64,000 bases of DNA from Larus michahellis (taxonomy: Eukaryota; Chordata; Aves; Charadriiformes; Laridae). The notes under the pieces were generated by a model. The model was not told the DNA's origin. It searched no databases and saw nothing but the letters and a program-made list of their open reading frames with translations. Shown here in pieces: positions 24,401 through 36,400 of this stretch (position 1 is its first letter; every line of letters begins with the position of its first letter). Position numbers and translations under genes: made by a program. The DNA is taken from NCBI RefSeq assembly GCF_964199755.1, contig NC_133899.1, positions 24,655,446-24,719,445 of the forward strand, in the 5' to 3' direction.

Positions 24401-27400
24401 GATGGCAGCTGGGCAGGATGGGTTTCCTCCTTGCCTAGGGTGGCTCTTCCGCCTGGCGCTTCCATTGCTAAAAATACAGCCGCGCTCCTGGTGCAGTCCC
24501 AGGGCAGGTGCCCGCAGCACTCAACCCCGTGCTGCCCATGGTGGTTTGCAAGGTGGCCATGATGGGCCCTCCATCCCTTCTGCCCCATGCTCAGCACAGG
24601 TCTCGAGGGCACCACTGGCTCCATCCTGCTGGAGCTGGGGATTGGGATGGAGCCGAGATGAGCAGCCAAACCAGCTCCTCCCTGCACCCCTTCTCTCTGT
24701 ATTTTCCCTTCCCAGCAGAGATGTGCTCCACCTCCAGCGTCTCCTTCCGGGACTACATCCCGTCTACGGCGTCCTGCTCTGTCCCCAAGCCAGGTGATGT
24801 GGCTGTCCATGCAGGCAACTTGCTGCTCATGCCACTGCTGGTCAGGGTGACCCTCACCCAGTGGATGAAGTCAAAGACCAGGCTGGAAGAACAGCAACCA
24901 CAATGGACCATCCCATGGCAATCCCTCCACAGTGTGTTTCCCCCTGCAGAGTGGGAGCCCCCGGGGTTCTGTGGGGCTGGGAAGGCAGCGGAGGTGGCAC
25001 ATCCCCTGGCGCCACGTCGCTGGCTCCATTGTTCATTGTTCCCTCTTGGCTCGTTGGAGCCAGCGTGGGGATGGAAAGCGATAAGGGGAGAGAGGGCACT
25101 GCTCCGGTTCCTGGTCTCCGGCACATTATTTCCCCACTCGCCCGACCTCTCCTTAGGTAAACTCAGCGTTTCGCCTCCCGTAGAGTTTGCTTTGCTCTCC
25201 CGCACTCATCCAGCGCGGCACGGGGCCTGGGGACAACAGCACGCCTCTATTAATAGCCCATGGGGTTGCCAAATCCCTTTTGTATGTTGAAAGAGCGGTG
25301 GTGGTTGCAATACCGTGATTCAGCCCTCGGTGGTAACACACGGGATGGTTCCCAGCTTCGCTCCGGCCCTGGAGGGCGATGCTGGGCTCTCGGGCGGGGT
25401 GGGGAGGTGGGGAAGGGCCTTTGCTCCGTCAGTTGGGGATTTCTTGGCTTGCTTGCAACACAAATAGTCGTATCGCTAAACTTGGTGTTGTTCCTCTCCG
25501 TTGGCAGCTGCCCATGCTCACGGGCTGGACTCACTCTGCCCATGGACCTGCAAAGAGTGAAAACCAGGACCCTGGTTGAGGGCAAAGCCATGGACTTCTT
25601 GTTGTGGCTTCTTGTAGCCAGGGCTGAAGTGGGCTCTCAGGGATGAAAGCCATGGTGTCCCTGGCTGAGCCTTGCTCCATGAGTGGTCCTGTCTGGAGAA
25701 GAGCAGAGAGCAGAGGCTCTCGGTGTAGTGCTTGGAGCATCTCCTCAGGCTTTTTTTGAGATGTAAGTCTTGGGATCTTCTCTCCTGCAGCTGGGCTTGA
25801 CTGACCCATGTTGGGGAGCGGGAGTTTTGGAGGGCTGTGTTGCCCTGGAGAGGTGCTCTGGGTGACTCTGTGCACCCCAAACCTGCCGTGGGGTGGTGGG
25901 TGGGAGAAGTGTTGCTTGGGGAGAGGTGGGATGCTGGACATGGAAGTGCCGCGGGGAGGATGCTTTGGCTGGGAGAGTTCAGCTTCATGCAGCAGCCAGC
26001 AGAGGAGGGAGCCCCAGCTGCGAGCGGGACCAGGCACTAACACCAAGGCAAATATTTGGAAAGGCAGTAAGTGCCCCAAAATAACTGCAAACACTTTCAG
26101 GAGCAAAGCTGGAACAATGTCCGTGTGCAGCAGCCGGAGTCCCCAGGCCCGGAGCTGCCCCCAGCGCTGGGGACAGAGGTAGAGCAGGGATGTGGCCAGC
26201 ACTGGGGCAGCGTGTGGGGTCTCTGGGGCTTCTTTTGGCTGAGCTATTTGGAGACACCCCATCCCCACGGACCTGGCAGCTGAGGGGGTGAAAACCAGCC
26301 TCTCCTCCCTCATCGGTGCATGGATGCTGAAATTTGAGTACTGGCATCCAGACAATCTCCTCATTTGGCTCCCAGGAGTCACCACCTTTGAGTTCAAATT
26401 CAACCTCTGTTGAACTATGGGCCAGGGGGAGGATATTTGAGAGCCCAAAGGGATTAGCACCAGCTACGGGGAGGGGGGGCGCTTAGGCAGACGTCCCTGT
26501 CCCCAGGGACCTGCCCAAACCCAAGTGACCCCATCATGAGACATCAGCCCAGTGTCCAGGTTAATTGGGAACCGTCTGAGCTTGGGGTGGCAGGGAGGGG
26601 ACCGTCCCGTCCCAGTGCTTGAGCAGCCTGTTTCCTTGGCTACTGAGTTGCCCTGGGAATGATCCCCATGCTGGGGACAGAAGGATGCTGGGATGGCTTA
26701 TGGGGACACAGGGATCCTGGCAGGGTCACTCCGATGGAGTATTTCCGCTGGAGACCCAGCGTGACAAACGCAGGCTTCAAATGAGCTCCAGCCCCCATCC
26801 TTGCCAAGCACCCAGGTCGCCCCAAATCTGCTCCTCGTGTCCCCAGTCCACCCACCATCCCCAGCAGCAGCCCGGCCAGGCCACCCTGGGGTGGGACATG
26901 CAGGAAAAGCTGACAGTGACTGTCACACTGCTGCCACCAGAGACCCCTCTGGGGTGGGACCCCCCCAGCAAGGTGCCAGGCCCCCCCAAGCCAGGGGTCC
27001 GGGCACAGCATCCCACCAAGAAGCATCCTTCAGTGCCTGGGGGGTGAGTCTGAGCTTCCCTGGGGGCTGTGTGGTTTGGGGGGGGCGTAAGGCGGGAGAA
27101 GGGTGCAGCAGATCCCTGCTCCAGACACCCGGCTTGGAGCTCCAGATGCTTGGAAAACCTCAGCAAAAGCCCCTTCCCGCTCCCACTGAGCCGGAGCTGG
27201 GTGTAAACCTGAGCAGGCAGCAGCGACAGGCACCAGGGACATCTGAGTGTGTTTCCTCGCTGGGATGTTGTCTCCAAAGCCCAATCCTGCCTCCTCCTGA
27301 ACCACCCCCAAGCTTCCCCATTTCCCTCCTGCTGAACCCCCCCAGTCTCTCCCCAAGCCCCCACCCGCTCGCCGGGAAGAGCACAGCCCCCGAAAGTACA

Positions 27401-27431
27401 CGCAGTGTCAAACCCCATCTCCCAGGCGTGG
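21446..27431. other. Intergenic, no supported gene
   Basis: About 6 kb of GC-rich DNA. A small CpG-dense patch is at about 22440-22640 and a short (CA)n at about 22935-22950. Many long open frames exist on both strands, including a 359-codon frame on the - strand at 23731-24810, but they overlap one another, have no recognisable domain and reflect high GC. One acceptor-flanked frame at 24719-24793 is noted under findings. Confidence 0.6.
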
Positions 27432-28345
27432 GAGATCAATGACCTGGATGAGGGGATAGAGCACACCCTCAGCAAGTTGGCCGATGACACAAAGCTTGGG
27501 GGGGGTGGCTGACACGCAGGAAGGCTGTGCCACCATACAGAGAGTCCTGGACAGGCTGGAGATTTGGGCAAAGAGGAACCTTATGAAATTCAATGAGGGC
27601 AAGTGTAGGGTGTTGCACCTGGGGAGGAATAACCCCCTGCACCAGGACAGGTTGGGGGTGACCTGCTGTAAAGAGACCTGGGAGTCCTGGTGGACAACAG
27701 GATGACCATGAGCCAGCAGTGTGCCCTCGTGGCCAAGAAGGCCAATGGCATCCTGGGGGGCATCAAGAAGAGTGTGGCCAGCAGGTGGAGGGAGGTCATC
27801 CTCCCCCTCTGCTCTGCCCTGGTGAGGCTGCACCTGGAGTGCCGTGTCCAGTTCTGGGCTCCCCGGTTCCAGAGGGACAGGGAACTGCTGGAGAGGGTGC
27901 AGCAAAGGGCTACCAAGATGCTGAGGGGACTGGAACACCTCTCTTATGGAGAAAGGCTGAGGGATTTGGGTCTCTTCAGTCTGGAAAAAAGACGGCTGAG
28001 GGGGGACCTGATCAACACTTATAAACACTTAAAGGGTGGGTGTCAGGAGGATGGGGCCAGACTCTTCCCAGTGGTGCCCGGCAACAGGACAAGAGGTAAT
28101 GGGCACAAACCTGAGCATAGGAAGTTCCACCTAAACATGAGGAGGAACTTCTTTCCTTTGACGGTTGCAGAGCCCTGGCACAGGCTTCCCAGAGAGGTGG
28201 TGGAGTCTCCAACTCTGGAGACATTCCAAACCCACCTGGACGCGTTCCTGTGCCACCTGCTCTGGGTGACCCTGCTCTGGCAGGGGGTTGGACTAGATGA
28301 TCTCCAGAGGTCCCTTCCAGCCCTATGATTCTATGATTCTATGAA
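27432..28345 (+). mobile_element. CR1 LINE, about 0.9 kb, with 3' part of ORF2 and complete tail
   Basis: This is the longest CR1 copy in the window and one of two in + orientation. The start reads in frame as INDLDEGIEHTLSKLADDTK, containing the (F/L)ADDTK reverse-transcriptase catalytic motif. A run of eight G at 27498-27505 shifts the frame. From 27690 to 28328 one frame stays open for 212 codons and contains [36 protein letters not shown] and LNMRRNFF, the familiar C-terminal part of avian CR1 ORF2. It ends in ATTCTATGATTCTATGA. Truncated at its 5' end and not functional. Confidence 0.96.
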
Positions 28346-31300
28346 TGAGCTAAGATGACAACCAGGGTGTGAATGATTGCCTTTTGACCCCTAGTCATGG
28401 TCCCCCACCATGGTCCCCACCCTGGTGGCACTCGTCCTTCCTCCTCGCGCTGCATGCAGCAGCTCCCACTGCCAGCCTTTTGCACAGAGCTGGGTTTCTC
28501 CAGGGTTAATTGACCATGTTCTGAGCAGACCCCAGGGTGCAACCTCCTGTCCCCCTTCGGCGTGGTGCCACCTCCCTCTCCTGCCCCTAATGAAGACCAT
28601 GAAAAATACGAACTTGCAACCCTCTAATGCAGAGCCCTCAGGGGCTCCAGCTCCTGGGGGACAGGGAGGATAGCTGAGAACCCCAGAGGGACAAATCCCA
28701 AAAGCTCCAGGTCCCTTTGCTTCTCCTGCAGCCTCTTGCTCTTCCCCCCGGGCCGGGGAGGAGGCAGCAGCAAGGCACCGCAGGCTCCGGGTGCAGGCAG
28801 GAACCTGCTTCATTTCTTCTTCTTCTCTGCAGAGACCTCCTCATCAGAGCCTTCCTCACCAGGGCATGCACTCAAAGTCCTTTTGGAGCCTTAATTACAT
28901 GCTGGCAAAAGCTGTGACTCCACGTTGGGGCTGGCTGTGACATTCGTGTGTCCCTGGGTCCCGTCTAGCTCTCGGGCAGCACTACTCAGTGTGTGTGATC
29001 CCCACTGATCCCTGTTCCCAGGGGATTAGCAAAACCCAGGATCCAGGAAGAAAAAGCCACTGGAAGCCCAACCTGTTCGTTTGTCCTCACCCCACGGTTT
29101 GCAGTGGGGGGTTGAGTGAGGAGCTGGGGATGTTGGTGGCTGCCAGCTCGGCCACAATGCTGCAGTCTCGGGCAGCGGGATGTTGGAGCAGGGCTTGGAG
29201 ACAGGTTCCAAGGGGCTCAGAGGTCCCATCACCCATGCTGGGGATGGGTCACCTCATGTGTGGCACCCTCACTGACCCCAGGGACAACAGGACAGCCATC
29301 CTGGGTGGGACCAAGGCTGTATCTGCACCAGAGACCGACGGCAGCAGCGTAGGGCAGGAGGGGGTTGGCATCCAGCCCTGCCTTTCCCCATCCATCCGGA
29401 GGGACACCCAGTCCTTTCTCCCAGTTTGCAACTGGTGGGCGCAGGGCTTTCTGCGTCGGAGGCAGATGGGTCCCTCACTGTCCCCAGTGCTTGGACTGGG
29501 CAAACGGGGATCTCCCTGGGACAAAGCTGGGCCAAGCCATGGAGAGTGAAAAGGGAGGGCGGGAGCATGATTCAGGCTGTGTCACCCCAGGGCAGCGCCG
29601 CACCAGCCGGAGGAAAACCCGCTTGATTCATGGCTTGGGAAGTCCTGTGGCTTATGGGGACCGCGGTGACCCAGCGATGCCATCCCACAGTGCAGAGGGC
29701 TCTGGGTGACGGGGCACGGCCAGACGCCAGCATCTCTCCCTGGCTCACTGCAGCCTGGCCGCGGAGGAGGCAGCGAGATGCCGGGGGTGACACACAGGTC
29801 TCCGAAATGATGCATGGGCTGAGTAGGAGAGAAAGCTGGGATCTTCCACCAGGAGGGATTTCTCCCTTCCTTTATCACAGCCAGGACCCCAGCACAGTTT
29901 GTTTTAAGGACTCGACTCCAGCTGGGACGAGGTCTCAGATATTTTACTTTATCTCTGCAGCCTGATTCCCAGGGAATGGGAAGGGCTTCACAACACAACC
30001 CAGCCGTCCCCAGCTCCCCGTGGCAAAGCTTCAACTATTCCCCTGGCAAGCCGTGTCCTGTGGTACCGGAGGAGCGGGGCCAGCTGGCTGCTCTTCCCAG
30101 CCTTTCCCCGATGCTGACGGCCCCAGGGACCCAGCATTGCTCTGGGAGGACACCCCACCGCGTCCCCTGTCCCTGAGAGGTGCGTTTCCCACCCCTGGCT
30201 AGACCTCAAGCTTCTTGCTGCGGGGTGGTGGTCCCTTTGGAAAGGGGGTAGGAGAATTCAGAGGGGCTGGGTCAGTTCTTGGTGTCTGCTGGCCATGGCC
30301 AGCTGAGGTTGATCTGACTTGCCCCGTTCTTGAACTCATTCCCGAAATCCCAGCTAACGTCTGCTGATGGAGATAAGCTACAAAGAGACCTTCAGTGTGA
30401 GCCAGCAGGGCCAGCGTTACATTTCTCTCCCCAAACAGCTCCCAAAGTAGATCTATGTGTTTAAGGGTATGAGTTAAAGCCATTTAAATCACAACCCTCC
30501 TTGATGTCCATTTCCTTTGGACCTCCTTGGCTTTCCATGATTTTTTTTTCTTGAGCAACACCCCTCCAAGATCCCGAGGATGGCTGAAAATTGAGTCATC
30601 GGCAGCGAGGACCACTTAGCCCTGCTCTCCTCTCTCCCGCGCCACGGGTCTTCCCTGATAGACCACAGCACGACGAGGGCAAACGCCTCTGTGCGCTCGC
30701 CCTGCCGTGGTGGGTCAGGGATTTCCAGGGTAAAAGAGTGTTCCAGTGGTGCCGGGAAGCACCCTGCAGTTTCCCAGGAAAGCAGGGCTGGGCTTTTACC
30801 CTGGAAGGTTTTGCTTACCCTTTGCCTACAACCAGCCAACCTTGGTGACAGCCCCAGCTCCACCGGGGATGGGGTCCCTGCTGCCCAGCCTCAGCAGGGA
30901 GCGGGACCGGTCTTCGTAGAGAGAAATGTCTTATTTTACCCAGCCCAGTCCCCCAGTCTGGGCTCACTAGTGGTGTCACAATGCTACGGACACTGGTGCC
31001 CCGGTCCCTGCACCAACATGAGCTTATTGAGACCCAGATGCCCCAGCTCTTCACCCAAGCCCTTCCATTTACTGCTTGATATCAAGGATAGGAAGTATTT
31101 TTCTTGGACTTAGCAGATAGGTCCCCTCCGTTTTCTTGCCCAAATAGAGAAAGATATTTTTTTGTTCCTCCCAGGCTGCAAAATCCAGCTGGCAGCGGGA
31201 TGATGACACTGCTGTCATCGTTTCACTCTCAGCAAATCTCAGCTCTTACTAATTGCTCTTTGCTTTCCTGGCTGTTGCCTTCTTGCAGTGACCTCCGCCT

Positions 31301-31559
31301 GCCCTGTGCCCCTCTGGCGCCCTTTGCATGGGTCTACGTGGGGTTTTTCCAAACCACAGTGGCCGTTGGTCTGTGTTGGGATGGACTGGGGGGTCCCACG
31401 GGCCGGGGTGGGACACGCCGCAGAGCTGCAGGCTGACAGGGAGTTTTTAGCCGACTCCTCGTCCCCCTCCATCCTGGCTGTCCCCTGCTGTGCCAGGCCC
31501 TGGGATGTGGCTGCTGGTGGGACACAGCCCTGCTGCCTCCCGGCCACTCCAGTGCCCTA
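28346..31559. other. Intergenic, no supported gene
   Basis: About 3.2 kb, GC-rich, with no recognised repeat family or coding exon. Open frames of 60-190 codons overlap on both strands and show no domain signature. Confidence 0.6.
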
Positions 31560-32180
31560 TGGACCCCCTCTGAGGACAGGGATGCCCCCCTGCAAGGACA
31601 GGGAGGACAATGGTGCCCTACAAGGGACTTACACCCTCTGCAAAGATGAGGACCCTACAATGACCCCCTATGAGAACAAGGGCACCACAGGACCCCCCAA
31701 AAGGACAGGGACCCCCTATGAGGACAATGGTGCCCTACAAGGGGCTCAGACCCGCTGCAAAGATGAGGACCCCACAATGACCCCCTACAAGACAGGGACA
31801 CCACAAGCCCCCCCTGAAAGGACAGGGACCCCCTATGAGGACAATGGTGCCCTACAAGGGGCTCAGACCCACTGCAAAGATGAGGACCCCACAATGACCT
31901 CCTACCAGGACAGGGACACCACAGGTTCTCCCTGAAAGGACAGGGACCGCTGATAAGGATGACGGTACTCTACAAGGGGCTTAGATCCTCTGCAAGGATG
32001 AGGACCCCACAATGACCCCCTACAAAGACAGAGCTCCCCCTGTGAGAACAGGGACCCCTATGCCAGGACAAGGACCCTACGGTGACCGCCCTGAAAGGAC
32101 AAGGACTCCACAGGACCCCCCTGCAAGGTCAGGGACCTCCTAGGAGGGCAGGGACTGCTCTGCAAGGACGGGGACCCCAA
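31560..32180. repeat. Minisatellite, period about 118 bp, 4-5 copies
   Basis: The marker GGACAATGGTGCCCTACAAG recurs at about 31604, 31722 and 31839, with a diverged copy at about 31957, giving a period of 117-118 bp. Each unit holds smaller GGACAGGGACCCC-type subrepeats about 25-30 bp long, and the right end (32060-32180) decays into these subrepeats. Because 117 divides by three, the + strand frame stays open and gives a repetitive peptide (DNGALQG..., CKDEDPTMT...); this is not evidence for a gene. Confidence 0.93.
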
Positions 32181-32939
32181 AGGTGTCCCCTGTAGAGATC
32201 TGCTGCTCCAGCAGCCGTGTGACCCTGCAGGCTGCCAGCGCCCTTCCACTCCCAGAAAGGCACCAGCGAGTCCAAGCAAGGGGAAAGGGCAATTAAATAC
32301 GATTTAAAAAATGCACCGGGCGCTGCTGTGCAAAGGCAAGTCTCAAAGCAAACACGCCCGCAAGAAGAAATCCTTCCCGGCTTAGCGTGTCCTTCTAAAA
32401 ACACAGAATGACTTCAGAAAAATGTGAGAAAACATGAGCTGCTCTTCCCCCGAGAGAGTCAAAAAATAAAGCGAAGCAGCAACGTGATGGTGGTTGCTGA
32501 CCTGACCTGCATTTGCATCCTGGTAGGGATGGGGACTGCGCTCCCGGGGCCTTTGGGTGGGCTGGATGGAGGAGTGGGGCCATCGGCAGCAGATACCCCT
32601 GGGAGCATCGCCGCGCCCCCCGGGAGAAGATGATCTCCCTTAAAAAGTTGTCAGATGCTGAATGCTTGAATGCTCCCAAACACCCTGCAGAAGGGACGCT
32701 GTGCACCAGGGCCCCGCAGCTCCCTCTCAGGGAGAGATTATTGATTATAAACTTTGCAAATCTTCATGATTTATTCTAATAATTACAGTGCATTCATCAC
32801 AATAATAAATAATTAAGATAATCGAGAGCCTCTTGCGTAGCTATTCGAGAAGCATTTGGCATCGCGGCTGTTTGAAGCTGAGCCCAGTTGCTTCGCGGCA
32901 TGGCCAAAGCTGGTGCTGGTGGGAAACGCTGGCAGGAAA
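32181..32939. other. Intergenic; AT-rich island at 32735-32900
   Basis: No gene seen. It contains an abrupt AT-rich stretch listed separately as a candidate regulatory element. Confidence 0.6.
32735..32900. promoter_or_regulatory. Candidate conserved non-coding element (AT-rich island)
   Basis: Within GC-rich flanks, a block of about 100 bp is strongly AT-rich, with homeodomain-like cores (TTGATTATAAA, CTAATAATTACAG, AATAATTAAGATAA) and an octamer-like TTTGCAAAT. It has no repeat signature. Such islands between developmental or signalling genes are often enhancers, but conservation cannot be judged from one sequence. Confidence 0.3.
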
Positions 32940-33461
32940 ATAGAATCATGGGACGGTGAGAGTTCGAATGACCTTAAAGATCACCCAGTTCCACCCTCTC
33001 CTGACCTGGGCAGGGACACCTCCCACCAGACCAGATCACTCAAAGCCCCGTCCAGCCTGGCCTTGAACACCTCCAGGGATGGGGCAGCCACAGCTTCTCT
33101 GGGCAACCCGGGCCAGGGGCTCACCACCCTCAGCATAAAACATTTCTTCCTCAGATCTCATCTAAATCTCCCCTCTTTTAGTTTAAAACGATTCCCCCTC
33201 GTCCCATGGCTCCCCTCCCTGATCCAGAGTCCCTCCCCAGCTTTCCTGGAGCCCCTTTAGGGACTGGAAGGGGCTCCAAGGTCTCCCCGGAGCCTTCTCT
33301 TCTCCAGGCTGAATCCCCCCAGCTGTCTCAGCCTGTCCTCACAGCAGAGGGGCTCCAGCCCTCCCAGCATCTCCGGGGCCCCCTCTGGCCCCGCTCCAAC
33401 AGCTCCGTGTCCTTTTTGTGCTGAGGATTCCAAAGCTGGATGCAGAACTGCAGGTGGGGGT
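32940..33461 (-). mobile_element. CR1 LINE 3' fragment, about 520 bp
   Basis: Antisense CR1: tail ATAGAATCATGGGACGGTGA at the left, then the CCTCCAGGGATGGGGCAGCC block, TTCTCCAGGCTGAAT, and at the right GCATCCAGCTTTGGAATCCT when read on the - strand. Same subfamily as 15401-15821 and 42611-43080 but extending further 5'. Confidence 0.96.
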
Positions 33462-36400
33462 CCCAAAAATGCTGTGCCTGGGAGGAAGAACTGGCCCTGA
33501 TGCCCACAAACAGCTCCTCCAGGGAGGAAAGTACTGAAAAAGCCGCCCTGGGAAGGATACTCAGAGGGAAGGACCTCTCGAGGGAGTAACCATGGGGCTC
33601 AAACCACAGGACATCCTGCCCTGGATTTCCTGGTATTCGGTTTTGACCCCTGAAGCCCTCTCAGACTCGCCCGGGGCTCTGCGTTTTGCTGTCCCATGAT
33701 GTCCCCAACCCCCCTGGCAGCGAGAAGCCTCTGGCTCCCTGAGCGTCTTGCAGGGAGCGCTCAGGTTTCCAGGACGATTTAGCCCGGATTGGGAAGGCAA
33801 AAGTCAATGACCGGGTGGCTGATGGCAAAGCACTCCCCACAGAGAAACCTTCTGAACATGGCAATTCCTGATGGCCAAACACGCCAGGACAGAGCCCAGA
33901 AGCCTTTCCCCTGTTGCCTGTCCCCTGTTCCCTCTCCCCTGTCCCCTTCCCAGTATAAGGAGCTGCAGGAGGTTTGCAGAGGCTTCATGCTCTTTCTTAT
34001 CCACACCGTGGACGTGGTCCTGCAGCAGAAACGAGGGATGGTGGTGGCCTTGCTGGGGAACAGCCCCAGGAGGTGTTGGGGACAGGGATGACCCAGGGTC
34101 CTGGAGGAAGCAGGACCACTCTTGCAGCGTGCAAGAGGTTTCCAAAACTGATGACTGACGCCATCACTCCAAGATCCAGAGCAGCTTCCTCCAGCAGCCC
34201 CGTGGACCACTCGGCAGAGTCCCCCAGCCAGGTCACTGTCTGGACTTGCACAAGTTTGCTGAGGGTAAGTGCCGAAGACTCATCCTCACGGAGCTGCTAC
34301 GGGTCGGTCCGGCCTCCCCGGGGCCCTCGGCGAGTCCTCAAGGCTGTAAATGAGCATTTCCCAGCCCCGATTGGAGGAAAAAGGTCTTTAGCAGAGGAAA
34401 TAGCAGCTGCTCATGACAAATAAATGGTTGCTGGTGTATACATCCACTCCTCATGACAAACTCCATCGCGCTCAATCAGCTGCATGGCCAAAAAACTCTA
34501 GTAGCACGAATGTTCGGGGATAAACACAGGCGAACCAAACAGCCCTGGAATGGCTTCTTGTAAACACAGTTACTTCTCCTTTTAAGTCTGTTCAAAACGC
34601 TGTCTGCTTTGATGTCTCACATCTGGCCCAGGCGACACCATCTCCTCCCGCCGCCCCCCCCCCACCTCCCTCCCTCCCACCTATAGAGAGATAAAACCTT
34701 GTCCCCGGCGTGCCGCCGCAGCGGTGTTGGGGACGTTGGGCTCACAGTAAATGGCATCCTTAGTGGGTTTTATCCACCCTGGTCCTGCCAAACCATGGCT
34801 GTGCTGCTCATTCAGCATCATCTAGGTGGTTTCTAGGGCTGAAATTGCAGTGCAGGTGATGGCAAAGGGAGGAGGTCAGTGAGGACGCTGGTGCTGGAGC
34901 AGGTTTGGGGAGGGTGGTGGGCTCGACGGGCTCCGGGGGTTTCTCCCAACACCATTTCAGTCCCTCTAGGAAGAGGACGAGGAGGCGGCGGGGAGCATCG
35001 ATCTGTGAATCGATCCTGCCCCCTCCCCAGCATCCCAGCTGAGCGAAAAGCCGTGCAGAAAAACAAAATAAGGAAGGATTCGCTGGGAAAGCTTGCTGGA
35101 GCTGTTTGCATCTGGTGGGTGCTCTTTAGATGGTGGGAAGAGCGAAGTCTGCGGACGCTCGGCACGAGGAACGGCTCCGCCAGCCCTGTGGGAACCTCGC
35201 TCTGCGGCTCGGCCGGGCTCCTCTCGGCACGGCACGGTGCCGGCAGCGCGGGGCTGGCTGCGGGGAGGGAAAGCTGAGCTGGAGCAGGGACCTTTCATCA
35301 CCGCAAAAGCTGCCAACCCCAACAGGAGCAAAGGCAGGAGCCGGAGGGAGCAGCAGCTTCTGGCTGGCAGAGCCCTGTGCCCTGGGGCAGAGGCCATCCC
35401 CAGCCCTGGCTCCCAGGCGGTTTCCCCGTTGTTATTTCCCCTTTTTAGTCCCTTTATTAATTTTGTGGAATGTTGCCAGTCGACGCAGCCTCGCTGGGGG
35501 AACGGCCATGGGAGGGATGCAGCTCCCAGCCTGCGAAAAGATGCTCCCAGAGCCCAGAGGGGAAACTGAGGCAGAGAAATGCAGCGTGGTACCAGACTCG
35601 TAGGACTGCAGGGTGTTTTTGACCGTGGCAGGGACCTCACTCACAAACTGGCCGCTGAGAGAAACAAGCTTTTGCAGGTGTTTTCTTTTTGGGGGTTCTG
35701 CTTTTTTTTTTTTTTTTTTAGAGGGTTTTTATTTCAGCCACAAACTGGCACCTTCTGCAGCTGGGGCGGCTCCGCGGGAACCGCAGCAAAACCAGAGCCC
35801 GGCGGGGGGTGGGGGGGGTGGGGGTGGCTGCTCTCAGGACCCAAAACCCTACACAGATTTATGGCCTGACTCGCTCGGAAACCCCGGGGGGGGGGACCTT
35901 TGCTCTCCTCCTCGCATGAGCTCAACTCACGAGGCTGTTAACGGGGCCCCGATTTTACCTAATTAATGGGTTTTTGCAGGCGAGGTCACAGCGTTCGGCA
36001 CGCGGGGCAGGGTGGCGAGCGATCCATCATGCTGAGCGATGCCTCGTAACTTTTATGGCCTTTTTAAAAGCCAGATGCTTGACATGAGTTTGACACTGTT
36101 TAGTCTCTTGTTTTTGAAGATCCAGATCGCTTTGGGAACCGCACCAGCGCTGGCAGATCGGCGGCATTTCCCTGCGGATTTGACGGGTGCGGATGTTTCC
36201 ACATTTCAGGGAAGTCCGGTGAAAAAAAGCAGCTCGGCATGAGAAACCCTTGAGACTTCCAGGAGCGAACACGTGCCCACCTCGGGCTTTCAAGCAGGGA
36301 CGCGGTGTGTCCTTTCCAAACCTCTCGCGGTGGCTTTGTCCCCACGGCAAAGCCCCTGAGCATCGGGACAGCACCGTCCAGTCCTCGCCGCCGGCATCTC

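Noticed and set aside
23731-24810. 359-codon - strand frame
   Set aside because: Overlapped by several other long frames on both strands; Pro/Gly/His-rich composition typical of GC-rich non-coding DNA; no domain, no splice or promoter context.
27690-28328. 212-codon frame as a cellular gene
   Set aside because: The peptide is the C-terminal part of CR1 ORF2 and ends in the CR1 tail.
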